From the NCBI GenBank assembly GCA_028281925.1, contig JANQIX010000015.1, positions 1 to 64,000 on the forward strand: a stretch of 64,000 nucleotides of DNA, read 5' to 3'. Every line of letters starts with the position of its first letter. Within the stretch, counting starts at the first letter, position 1. The position numbers and the translations under genes are program-made. Below, piece after piece: positions 1 to 8,220 of the stretch. This DNA is from Alphaproteobacteria bacterium. Its GTDB lineage: Bacteria > Pseudomonadota > Alphaproteobacteria > DSM-16000 > Inquilinaceae. Below the pieces are notes generated by a model, which did no database searches, was not told where the DNA came from, and worked only from the letters and a program-made list of their open reading frames with translations.

Positions 1-521
1 CAGATCAGGTCGGCAGGTCGACGCTCGCCGAGCAGGCTCTGCGCACACGCCGCGCCGAAGAAGGCCACATGGGTCGGCACACCAGCCTCGGCGGCCACCT
101 TGGCCACGTTCACTGCCGGCTCCACGCCTAAGCACGGTATGCCGCGCGCCACGAAGTTGCGTAGCAGATAGCCGTCGTTGCTGGCCAGCTCCACTACGAA
201 ACTGTCCGGGCCCAGCGCGAACCGGTCGATCATCTGCTCGGCATAAAGCCGCGCGTGTTCGAGCCAGGAGCTGGAGTAGGAAGAGAAGTACGCATACTCC
301 GTAAAGATCTCCTCCGCCCCGACATAGTCGCGAAGCTGCACCAGGAAGCACGAGGGGCAGACGCGTACGGCCAGCGGATAGAAGCGCTCTACCTGATCGA
401 GTTGATCGGCCGTCAGGAAGCTTTCGCACAGCGGCGACATGCCGAGATCGACGAACGGCTTCAGGTCGGTGGCGCCGCAAAAGCGGCAAGCGTCGGGCGA
501 GGTGGGGGCAGGGGCCGTCAT
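1..521 (-). CDS. Sugar C-methyltransferase, TylCIII/NovU-like (partial, 3' end outside window)
   Basis: This reading frame is open from an ATG at 521 to the left edge of the window (173 codons); the C-terminal half is missing. The N-terminus has a zinc-ribbon pattern (CRFCG near residue 12 and CPSC near residue 55). Then come a YFSSYSSSW segment and the S-adenosylmethionine motif VVELASNDGYLL. This order and wording are those of the NDP-hexose C-methyltransferases TylCIII and NovU, which add a methyl branch to an activated keto-sugar. It lies 31 bases downstream of a second methyltransferase on the same strand and is probably in the same operon. The family assignment is strong. The actual sugar substrate is unknown. 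Confidence 0.85.
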   Translation of the reverse strand, partial: MTAPAPTSPDACRFCGATDLKPFVDLGMSPLCESFLTADQLDQVERFYPLAVRVCPSCFLVQLRDYVGAEEIFTEYAYFSSYSSSWLEHARLYAEQMIDRFALGPDSFVVELASNDGYLLRNFVARGIPCLGVEPAVNVAKVAAEAGVPTHVAFFGAACAQSLLGERRPADLI

Positions 522-552
522 TCCCGCGCCTCCCGATGTGGACTGCAGGCCA

Positions 553-1749
553 TCACGTCGTCACCAGGTCGGCGTCCACGCCCAGATCGTGCAGGGCATT
601 GCCGACCTCGTCGCGGTAGTTCGGGTTCATCAGCAGGACGATCTCCGGCTTGAAGTCGCTGAAGACTGCGGGGGGATGGATGGCGTGCCCCGTGCCCGGC
701 AGATGGGCGCCGTGCTTGCGTGGATTGATGTCGACCACGGCACCGACCGCGTCGGGCACCTCGACCATGTTCATGAACATCGCCGATCGTGCGCCGGCGC
801 CCCACAGGCCGATCCGCCGGCCAGCGGATTGCCAGTCCTTCAATCGCGCCGTCCAGTCGGCAATGCGCCCTGCGGCCTGTCCGCCAAAGGCTTCGATCCG
901 CGCGGCGACCTGCGCCGCCTCTGCCGTCAGGTCGGCGGGTCGCGTCCGGCCCCGCCCGGCCGTGGGGGTTGCCTCGATGGTGAGGTTCAGCCCGCCGAAC
1001 CCCTCGCGCACATCACGCACATCGAACCCGGCCCGGGAGAAGAGGGTCTGCAGCGCCGGGCCCGTGAAATACGTGCAGTGCTCATAGATCAGGTCCCACA
1101 CCGACAGCCTGCCGATCAGATAGTCGGCATTGGGGACCTCGAACGCGAGAACCGTTTGCGCCCCGTCGCCCAACCCGTCCCGGATCCTGCGCAGGAATCC
1201 GATCGGATCGGGGATATGCTCCAGCACCTGACGGCAGAGAATCAGATCGGGCGGCGGGCCGGCGTCCGCGTCGGTGTAGTACCGTGGCTCGATCCGCACA
1301 CCCTTATGCAGCGGCGGCGCGTGGTCGTCGGCGACGAAGCTGGGGTCGTAGCCGACCGCCGTGTTCCCGCCGAGCCGGCAAAGCGTCGACAGAAACTGTC
1401 CGTCGCCGCAGCCGATCTCGACGATATGCTTGCCTCTCAGATCGTATCGATCGATCAGCAGCCGGGCCTCACGGTCGGCGTAGTCCCGGAAAACAGCCGA
1501 AAAGTGCAGCGCATTCTCGTAAGCCGCATCGTAGTCCGTCAGGGCCGGGTCGAATTCGGCATTGGCGATGAAGCCGCAAGTTCTGCAGCCGGATAGCGCA
1601 ATGCTTCCGCGCGGACAGGCCCTTGCGGCCTCCGCCGTCGGCCAAAGTGCACAGGACAGTGAAGGTAGCGAGCCCACCCGGAAGAACGGAGCGAAGCCCT
1701 GAGCACCGCAGACCGGGCATCGGTGTTCCGCAGCCCGTTCGCCACTCAT
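553..1749 (-). CDS. Class I SAM-dependent methyltransferase with N-terminal zinc ribbon
   Basis: The protein of about 398 residues has an N-terminal Cys pair (CPVCG near residue 11) and a second pair (CRTCG). A SAM-binding motif (HIVEIGCGDGQFL) follows. A C-terminal Rossmann-like part carries GLWGAGARSAMF and VVDINPRKHG, as in sugar C-methyltransferases with the Methyltransf_13/Methyltransf_14 architecture. I chose the ATG at 1749 because it lies 11 bases after the stop of the upstream gene and puts the first zinc cysteine at the same place as in the neighbouring paralogue. The open frame runs back to 1875, and an ATG at 1779 with GGAAAG upstream is possible. It is the middle of three tandem related methyltransferases and is clearly diverged from both neighbours. 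Confidence 0.85.
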   Translation of the reverse strand: MSGERAAEHRCPVCGAQGFAPFFRVGSLPSLSCALWPTAEAARACPRGSIALSGCRTCGFIANAEFDPALTDYDAAYENALHFSAVFRDYADREARLLIDRYDLRGKHIVEIGCGDGQFLSTLCRLGGNTAVGYDPSFVADDHAPPLHKGVRIEPRYYTDADAGPPPDLILCRQVLEHIPDPIGFLRRIRDGLGDGAQTVLAFEVPNADYLIGRLSVWDLIYEHCTYFTGPALQTLFSRAGFDVRDVREGFGGLNLTIEATPTAGRGRTRPADLTAEAAQVAARIEAFGGQAAGRIADWTARLKDWQSAGRRIGLWGAGARSAMFMNMVEVPDAVGAVVDINPRKHGAHLPGTGHAIHPPAVFSDFKPEIVLLMNPNYRDEVGNALHDLGVDADLVTT

Positions 1750-1759
1750 GCTTACTGTC

Positions 1760-3001
1760 TTATTCTTGTCCCGCGGCATTCCTCGTGCTTTCCGAAACGC
1801 CGCTGATTGCAGTGACGGCCGTAATCTCCGGCGTAAGGCCAAGTGACGCCAACTGGGTGGCGATTTCATCGACATAGACGGGGTTCATGACGACAACGCG
1901 GTCAGGGCGAACCTCTCTCAGCGCCTCCGGTGATACGATGGGATGCCCGATGCCAGGCATGTACTTGCCATGGCGATGCGGGTTGATATCGACCACGCAG
2001 GCCACTTCGTGCGTGACGCCGAGGGCCGTCAGAAATGCCACGGCCTTCGACCCCGATCCCCAAACGGCGACGCGCTGGTCGGCGGCAGACCATTTCGCAA
2101 ACAGTTTTCGCCAATGCCGGACCGCGTCTTCCGCCTGTGCGGCAAATCCATCGACCAGCCGCGATACGGAGGCGACCGCCTTCGGTTGAGGAGGTGGCGG
2201 TACGGCGCCAGTCTCTTGCGGGCGGGCCTCGATCATCAGGTATTGATCACCGTAATCGGTCCACAGATCCAACAGCTCAAACCCGTTGCGCGCGAACAGG
2301 CTCGCCAGCGAGGTCGGCGTGAAATAGGAACAGTGTTCATAGTACACGTCCCAGAATTCGGCGTGCCTGAGGATCAGCGACGTGTCGGGGACCTGAAAGA
2401 ACACGACCGGCTGCTCGCCAGACGCGATGGTGCGTCGCACCATACCCGTGAATTCGTTGACATCGGGTATATGTTCCAGCGTCATCTTGCAGCAGATGCA
2501 GTCGCCGCCATGCCCGGCCTGGCGTTCGGTGAACAGATCCCGGACGAAAGCGACCCTCCCACCATCGTCCCCTTCGCCGCGCCTGGGGTCGTAGGAGGGG
2601 TCGAAGCCGAGACCTCGGCAGTCGCCCATCCGGCAGATCAGCCTCAAGAACTCGCCCTTGCCGCATCCGATCTCGACGATCGTCTTGCCGCGCAGTCCGT
2701 GCCGTTCGATCAGGCGTTCCGCAAGGGCGGCCTGGAAGCGGTTGAACGTCGGCGAAAAACCCTGCGTTTCCTCATAGCGGGCGGAATACTCCGTTAGCGC
2801 CGGGTCGAACGCCGCGTTGAAAATGAAGCCGCAATCGCTACACAACGTCAGGCGGATGTCCCCGCGTGGAAATGCCAGGGCTTCGGCGGCTGTGTCCAGC
2901 AGCACGCAGCTGCTAGCCGGCACATTCGGTACCTGATGGAAGATCTGCGTCGACCGCGAGCCACAACTGGGGCAGCCATTTTCTGGCGGACGCTTCGGCA
3001 T
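1760..3001 (-). CDS. Class I SAM-dependent methyltransferase with N-terminal zinc ribbon (paralogue)
   Basis: The 413-residue protein begins with a zinc-ribbon pair (CPSCGSRS at residue 10, CSDCG further on). It has the SAM motif TIVEIGCGKGEFL and ends with the same C-terminal module as its neighbour (VAVWGSGSKAVAFL, VVDINPHRHGKYMPG). It is the first gene of a minus-strand group of three methyltransferases and ends 11 bases before the next start. By family it should methylate a nucleotide-activated sugar or a sugar of the growing polysaccharide. Whether it acts on carbon or oxygen cannot be read from the sequence. It diverges from mepK across a 244-base gap that should hold promoters for both directions. 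Confidence 0.85.
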   Translation of the reverse strand: MPKRPPENGCPSCGSRSTQIFHQVPNVPASSCVLLDTAAEALAFPRGDIRLTLCSDCGFIFNAAFDPALTEYSARYEETQGFSPTFNRFQAALAERLIERHGLRGKTIVEIGCGKGEFLRLICRMGDCRGLGFDPSYDPRRGEGDDGGRVAFVRDLFTERQAGHGGDCICCKMTLEHIPDVNEFTGMVRRTIASGEQPVVFFQVPDTSLILRHAEFWDVYYEHCSYFTPTSLASLFARNGFELLDLWTDYGDQYLMIEARPQETGAVPPPPQPKAVASVSRLVDGFAAQAEDAVRHWRKLFAKWSAADQRVAVWGSGSKAVAFLTALGVTHEVACVVDINPHRHGKYMPGIGHPIVSPEALREVRPDRVVVMNPVYVDEIATQLASLGLTPEITAVTAISGVSESTRNAAGQE

Positions 3002-3245
3002 TGTCAGGCCCCCGAAAGCGGACCGGGGCAGGCCGGCTCACCCTTCTCTGAGCTTGGACCTCGTCCTATCATGATCGCCCCGAGTGAGCCAGTCGCCAAC
3101 GGTCGCGTTCGCTTCCATCATTATGACCGATGCCATTCGCCGAAAGATGCCGGCCGGCCTCTGTGACATCGTCGATAAGGCCGTCGCAATGTTCTTGTGC
3201 GATGATCGGGATCGAATTTCGGCAACGCTCGGAGTTGACCGCAGG

Positions 3246-3872
3246 ATGTCAGTCCGCATAGGCGTTTTGGGACGGCGCGGGATCATCGCCATGGCCGCGT
3301 CCATTGCCCTTGGCAGAACGACCGCACTCAGCCAGCCGCTCGAAACCGACGGCCTTGCGCCCGAGCCGACCTTTCCGCTCGACCAGGGCCTCACGCTGCA
3401 GGACCAGCTCTGGCTGATGGCCGACGATCGCCGCCGGGTGACGTTGGAGAACCGTCATACCGGCGAAGTGTTCGAGGCCGCACATACAGGGTTGGGGCTC
3501 TTCGAGCCGGCTGCAATGGACCGTTTCGACCGGTTCATGCGCGACTGGCGAGAGAATGCCGTGATTTCCATGGACCGGGATCTGCTGGCGCTCTTGCACG
3601 CCATCCATCAGGCTGTCGGCCGCCGGCCACTGCACATCCTGTCGGGCTACAGAACGGCCCGGACCAACGCCATGCTGGCCGCGAACGGCGAAGGGGTCGC
3701 GCCGAACAGCCTGCATGTGCGGGGCCAGGCTGCCGACTTTTTCGTACCCGGCTACGACCTGGGCGCGCTACGCGATCTGGCCCTGGGCATGCAGGCCGGC
3801 GGGGTCGGCTATTACCCGCAGTCCGGCTTTCTGCATGTCGATGCCGGTCCCGTTCGGTCGTGGACCGGGTGA
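3246..3872 (+). CDS. MepK/YcbK-like murein endopeptidase (DUF882, peptidase M15 family)
   Basis: The protein of about 208 residues starts with a twin-arginine type signal (LGRRGIIAMAASIALG), as in E. coli YcbK/MepK. The mature part follows that family closely: NRHTGE, SGYRTARTNAML, SLHVRGQAADF, MQAGGVGYYPQSGFLHVD. The likely zinc ligands are His157, Asp164 and His197, counted from the chosen start. The family cleaves meso-DAP peptide cross-links in peptidoglycan in the periplasm. The frame is open back to 3084, but only the ATG at 3246 puts the Tat signal at the N-terminus, and a GGAG lies 11 bases upstream of it. Its stop overlaps the GTG of the next glycosyltransferase gene, so it is co-translated with polysaccharide genes. 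Confidence 0.85.
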   Translation: MSVRIGVLGRRGIIAMAASIALGRTTALSQPLETDGLAPEPTFPLDQGLTLQDQLWLMADDRRRVTLENRHTGEVFEAAHTGLGLFEPAAMDRFDRFMRDWRENAVISMDRDLLALLHAIHQAVGRRPLHILSGYRTARTNAMLAANGEGVAPNSLHVRGQAADFFVPGYDLGALRDLALGMQAGGVGYYPQSGFLHVDAGPVRSWTG

Positions 3873-5020
3873 CGGACGATGCCAAGACCGGCCCTCGGCC
3901 GGACGTGACCATTTTCCTGCGCGACCTGAACGGCGGCGGCGCAGAGCGGATGATGATCAACCTCGCCTCCGGCATGCGGGCTCAAGGGGCCGGAGTGGAA
4001 CTGGTCGTCGCCGTGGCGGAAGGGGCGCTGCGTGAGATCGTGCCGGTGGGCGTGCCTCTGGTGACATTCGATTGCCGGCGCACCCTGCGCAGCGTTCTGC
4101 CGCTGGCCCGCTATCTGAGACGCCGGCGCCCGCGCGCTCTGCTCGCTGCCCAAGTCCATGTCAACATCGCCGCCGTGCTGGCGGGCCTGCTGGCGCGGGC
4201 CCGGACGCGCATCGCCGTCAGCGAACGCAATACCACCAGCATCGACCGACATGCCTCGGCCGATCTCTCCGTCACACTGGCCCATCGTCTGGTGCCGCTG
4301 CTCTATCGCCGTGCCGATGCGATCATCGCCGTCTCCGATGGCGTGGCCGACGACTGCGCCGCCTTTGCGCGGGTCAGCCGCTCTCGGATCGATGTCATCA
4401 ACAACCCGGTCGTCACGGCCGACTTTGGCCGGCGCTGGGATGCGCCGGTCGACCATCCCTGGTTCGTCGCGGATGCGCCACCCGTCGTGCTTGGGGTCGG
4501 TCGGCTCAGTCCGCAGAAGCACTTCCCGCTGTTGATCGACGCCTTCGCGCGGGTACGCCGGCACCGGGCGGCCAAGCTCGTCATTCTGGGGGAAGGTCCT
4601 GATCGGGCGGAGCTGGAAGCGTTGGTGCAGTCTCTCGATATCGCGACGGATGTCAGTCTGCCCGGCTTCGTCATCGATGCGCTGCCGTATATGCGCCGTG
4701 CCGCCGTGATGGCGCTGTCATCGCGGTGGGAAGGGAGCCCAAACGTGCTGGTCGAAGCGCTGGCCTGCGGTACGCCCGTGGTCGCGACCGATTGCCCGCA
4801 TGGGCCCCGCGAAACGCTGAACGGTGGGGCCTATGGCGGCCTCGTGCCGGTGGACGACCCGGATGCGCTGGCCGCTGCGATTGCGCGCGCCCTCGATGCG
4901 CCGCCAGCGCACGCGCTGTTACAGGCAAGGGCGCAAGACTTCACCATGGAAGCCGCCAGCGCTCGGTACCTCGATGTGCTGCTTCCCGACCGCCGCACCG
5001 CTGAGACGAACGGGGGTTAG
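3869..5020 (+). CDS. Glycosyltransferase family 4 (GT-B fold)
   Basis: The protein of about 383 residues has the GT4 features in order. The N-terminal loop reads DLNGGGAERMMINLA, the middle has VIAVSDGVADD, and the nucleotide-sugar domain begins with VLGVGRLSPQKHF and carries ILGEGPDRAELE. The E-x7-E motif is WEGSPNVLVEAL. It should transfer a sugar from a nucleotide-activated donor to a lipid-linked intermediate at the cytoplasmic face of the membrane. The GTG at 3869 overlaps the TGA of mepK by four bases (GTGA), the usual coupling arrangement. A GTG at 3860 is an alternative. Donor and acceptor are unknown. Confidence 0.9.
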   Translation: MTDDAKTGPRPDVTIFLRDLNGGGAERMMINLASGMRAQGAGVELVVAVAEGALREIVPVGVPLVTFDCRRTLRSVLPLARYLRRRRPRALLAAQVHVNIAAVLAGLLARARTRIAVSERNTTSIDRHASADLSVTLAHRLVPLLYRRADAIIAVSDGVADDCAAFARVSRSRIDVINNPVVTADFGRRWDAPVDHPWFVADAPPVVLGVGRLSPQKHFPLLIDAFARVRRHRAAKLVILGEGPDRAELEALVQSLDIATDVSLPGFVIDALPYMRRAAVMALSSRWEGSPNVLVEALACGTPVVATDCPHGPRETLNGGAYGGLVPVDDPDALAAAIARALDAPPAHALLQARAQDFTMEAASARYLDVLLPDRRTAETNGG

Positions 5021-5134
5021 CATGCCGGCAACATTGCCAGCCCTACGGTGCTATCCTGGATGCGTCCTGCGGGCGAGGGGGCGGAACATCGGCGAAGCTC
5101 CCTTTCACCGCAGCGGGCCTTGAGACGAGAGATC

Positions 5135-7345
5135 ATGGTAACGTCCGTTTATCGAGCTGCCGATGTCGCGCCTCCGGCCGAGACCGTTGGCGAGTCCTTC
5201 TATGCCCCGCGGCCGCAGAGCCTGGGCGTTCGCGAGCTGTTTGGCGTGTTATGGCGCCGCAAGATCGTGGTGGTCCTGATCACGATCGCCTGCATGGGGC
5301 TGGCGCTCGCTGCGATCACCGGCATCACGCCCCAGTACGAAGCCAGGACGACACTGATGTTCGACCCGCAGCAAGCGGGCGCCACATCGAACGATCCGGT
5401 CATCCAGTTGCTGCGGTCCAATGCGCCGGCAACGGAGAGCCAGATCCAGGTCATTGGCTCGCGCGGCGTCGCCGAACGGGTGGTCGATGACCTCGACCTG
5501 GAAGCAGTGCCGGAATTCAACTCCGCCCTGCGGGAGCCGAGCGGCCTGTCCGTCGTCATCGGTGAAACTAGAGAGGCGCTGAAGGGGCTGCTGGTCTGGC
5601 TAGGGCTCTCCGAAGAAGAGGTGGCGGGGGAAGCGCCGTCGCCGGAGGCGGCTGCCCAGCGTCGGCACGACCGGGTGGTCGACGCCGTGCTTCGGGAACT
5701 GGATGTCTCTCAGGTCGGCCGTTCGCAGGTGATCCGCGTCGGCTTCGTGTCGGAGGACCCGGAGCTGGCGGCGACGGTCGCCAACGCCTTTGCCGAGAAA
5801 TACATCACCCAGCAGCTTCAAGCCCGCTTCAATGCCATGCGGGAGACGCAGGAGTGGCTGACGGAGAGCCTGGCGCGCATGCGCGAGCAGACCGAGGCCG
5901 CCGAAGACCGGCTTGAAGCCTATCGCAGAGAACTGTCGGCGCTGGGCGACCGGGATCCCGCCCGGATCGATGAAGAGTTGTCGATCGTCAACGAGCAGGT
6001 GGCGCTGACGCGCGCCGAATTGCAATCCGCCCAGGCGCTCTATGGTCGCGTGTTCGAGATCTACAGCACGCGGGGCGCCGATGCGGTCACCGGAATGCTG
6101 GATTCGTCGGTGGTCGGCGCATTGCAGGAGAACCTTGCGGTCCTGCTGCAGCAGCGAGCCGAATTGGCCGGCCAGTATGATTCCAGGCATCCCCTGGTTC
6201 AGACCATCAATGCCGAGATCGCCTCACTGCAGGGCCAGTTGGGCAACGCCGTGCGCAGCGAGGTGGAGTCGTTGCGGGTCACGGCCGATGCAGCCGCCCA
6301 GGAACTGTCGCTGCTGCAGGCGCGCCTGCAGGAGCTGGAGGATCTCTATCAGCAGGTGAATGCCGGGGCCGCCGACCTGAGGCTGCTGGAGCAGGAGGCC
6401 GATGCCAGCCGCTCGATGTACGAGACGTTCCTCAACCGCACGCGCACGGCCGAACAGCTGGTGATCGACGAGCCCGATGCCTGGATCATCTCGTCGGCCA
6501 GTGTTCCGATCAGTCCCATCGGCCCCAGCAAGGCGGTGATGATGGCCGGCGCGACCCTTTTCGCCGCCTTCCTTGCGGTGGCCGTCGCCGTGGCGCTGGA
6601 GCTGCTGTCGACCACGTTCCGGACGCCGTTTGAGATCCAGGAATATGTGGGTGTCGGCATCTTCGGGACAGTCCCGCGCCTGACGAAGGGGTGGTCGCCG
6701 TGGCGGTTCCGGGCGGCCTTGACGTCGCCCAATGCCGGCGAGGTCGACAACGCGATGCGCGATCTCTTCATCAGCGTGTCTCTGGCGACCAAGCAGCGCC
6801 GCGATGGGCTGGTGATTCTGGTGACCTCGCCACGGCGTCGCGAGGGCAAGACGACACTGGCCGTGCTGCTCGCCCGCGCGCTCTCCCGCGCAGACCACCG
6901 GACCGTGCTGGTCGACTGTGATGTCCGCAACTCCAAGCTCGCCCGGACGATGCGGCTGCGCGACCACGGCAGCCTGACCGACCTGTTGGCCAGCCAGAGC
7001 ACGACAGAGGCCGCGGTCACGGAGGATGCCGCAAGCGGAGCGATGGTGGTTCCGGCCGGGCACAGCAGCTCAAGCAGCGCCGAATTGCTCGGCGGGCCGG
7101 CCATGGCAGAACTGATCCGCAGGCTCCGGCTTGAATACGAGGTCATCATCCTCGACTCGCCGGGTCTGCTGACTGCTCCGGACGGGTTGTTGCTCGCACG
7201 GCTCGTCGACGCGGTGATGATGGTCTCCCGGTGGCGCAGCACCCCGCGTCAGCAGCTGGCGCGGGCCCTGGAGAAGCTGCGGGCCGCAACCTCAGCGGCC
7301 GTCGGTGCCGTGCTGGCCCAGGTGCCGCAGCGGGCTTCGCGGTAG
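5135..7345 (+). CDS. Polysaccharide co-polymerase fused to BY-kinase-like ATPase (Wzc/ExoP type)
   Basis: The protein of about 736 residues has the Wzz/Wzc architecture. There is a cytoplasmic N-terminus, a membrane helix at about residues 43-62, a long periplasmic coiled-coil region and a second helix near 467-490 preceded by PISPIGPSK. A cytoplasmic P-loop domain follows with Walker A (REGKTT, Lys572), Walker A' (VDCDVRNSK, Asp594/Asp596) and Walker B (IILDSPG, Asp674). Such proteins set chain length and couple polymerisation to export through Wza. The C-terminus ends in QVPQRASR without the tyrosine cluster that classical Wzc kinases autophosphorylate. The ATG at 5135 is chosen over an upstream start at 5048 because it has GAGACGAGAG upstream and gives the usual N-terminus. 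Confidence 0.9.
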   Translation: MVTSVYRAADVAPPAETVGESFYAPRPQSLGVRELFGVLWRRKIVVVLITIACMGLALAAITGITPQYEARTTLMFDPQQAGATSNDPVIQLLRSNAPATESQIQVIGSRGVAERVVDDLDLEAVPEFNSALREPSGLSVVIGETREALKGLLVWLGLSEEEVAGEAPSPEAAAQRRHDRVVDAVLRELDVSQVGRSQVIRVGFVSEDPELAATVANAFAEKYITQQLQARFNAMRETQEWLTESLARMREQTEAAEDRLEAYRRELSALGDRDPARIDEELSIVNEQVALTRAELQSAQALYGRVFEIYSTRGADAVTGMLDSSVVGALQENLAVLLQQRAELAGQYDSRHPLVQTINAEIASLQGQLGNAVRSEVESLRVTADAAAQELSLLQARLQELEDLYQQVNAGAADLRLLEQEADASRSMYETFLNRTRTAEQLVIDEPDAWIISSASVPISPIGPSKAVMMAGATLFAAFLAVAVAVALELLSTTFRTPFEIQEYVGVGIFGTVPRLTKGWSPWRFRAALTSPNAGEVDNAMRDLFISVSLATKQRRDGLVILVTSPRRREGKTTLAVLLARALSRADHRTVLVDCDVRNSKLARTMRLRDHGSLTDLLASQSTTEAAVTEDAASGAMVVPAGHSSSSSAELLGGPAMAELIRRLRLEYEVIILDSPGLLTAPDGLLLARLVDAVMMVSRWRSTPRQQLARALEKLRAATSAAVGAVLAQVPQRASR

Positions 7346-7359
7346 GCAGCAAGCCCCCG

Positions 7360-8220
7360 ATGACGTCGGAGCGCGATTTGGCCGGAGATGTGACCGGCGA
7401 CGCAGGCAGTGCGCAGCGCCTGCTGATCGGCGGGATGAAGATCGACTGCCTGTCGCGGCGATCGCTTGCCGATCGGATGGTGGCCGACTGGCGCCGCAAT
7501 GTCGCGGCTGGCCGGCAGTTGGCCCCGCGGCTCGTCTTCGACGCGAACGGCCAGGCTCTCTCGCTCTATGCCCGCAAGGCCGGCTTCCGCACGCTCTCAG
7601 ACCGCGCCGATATCATGGTGGCCGATGGGATGTCGCTGGTCTTCGCCAGCCGCTGGCTGACGCGGACCCCGCTGCCGGAACGCGTGGCGTTGACGGATGC
7701 GTTCCACGACCTGGCCGCTGCGGCAGAGGCCGCTGGCATCTCGTTCTACTTCCTCGGGGCGAAGCCGGAGGCGAATGCCGCGGCCGTTGCCAGAGTTCGC
7801 ACGCTCTACCCCGACCTGAAAATCGCCGGCAGCCGGGACGGATATTTCCAACCCGAAGAGACGGAGGCGATCGTTGCAGACGTCGTCGCCAGCGGTGCCG
7901 ATGTCCTATGGGTGGCGATGGGGCGGGAACGGCAGGAGCAGTTCGCCGTCGACCAGGCTCGGCACCTCACCGGCGTTACCTGGATCAAGACCTGCGGCGG
8001 CATGTTCGACTTTCTGACCGGCACCGTGAAGCGGGCACCGGACTGGATGCAGCGTGCGGGCCTGGAATGGCTCTACCGCCTGTGGCAGGAGCCGAGGCGC
8101 TTGTTCATGCGCTATCTGATCACAAACCCCCACGCCATCTACCGGATGCTGGTGGCCACCCGCAGCCTGCCCGACGGCGGCCGCCCGTCAGCCGATATCC
8201 GATCCGGCGGGATCGAATAG
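7360..8220 (+). CDS. WecG/TagA/CpsF family glycosyltransferase (GT26)
   Basis: The 286-residue protein matches the WecG/TagA/CpsF family along its whole length. It has DANGQALSLYARK, an early ADGMSLVFASRWL, FYFLGAKPEANAAA, DVLWVAMGRERQEQF and the C-terminal signature GGMFDFLTGTVKRAPDW. These enzymes add ManNAcA, ManNAc or related sugars to a lipid-linked acceptor at the membrane. The ATG at 7360 follows the previous stop by 14 bases, and the open frame upstream of it only overlaps the kinase gene. The last 33 bases overlap, tail to tail, the end of the AAA ATPase gene on the other strand. Confidence 0.9.
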   Translation: MTSERDLAGDVTGDAGSAQRLLIGGMKIDCLSRRSLADRMVADWRRNVAAGRQLAPRLVFDANGQALSLYARKAGFRTLSDRADIMVADGMSLVFASRWLTRTPLPERVALTDAFHDLAAAAEAAGISFYFLGAKPEANAAAVARVRTLYPDLKIAGSRDGYFQPEETEAIVADVVASGADVLWVAMGRERQEQFAVDQARHLTGVTWIKTCGGMFDFLTGTVKRAPDWMQRAGLEWLYRLWQEPRRLFMRYLITNPHAIYRMLVATRSLPDGGRPSADIRSGGIE

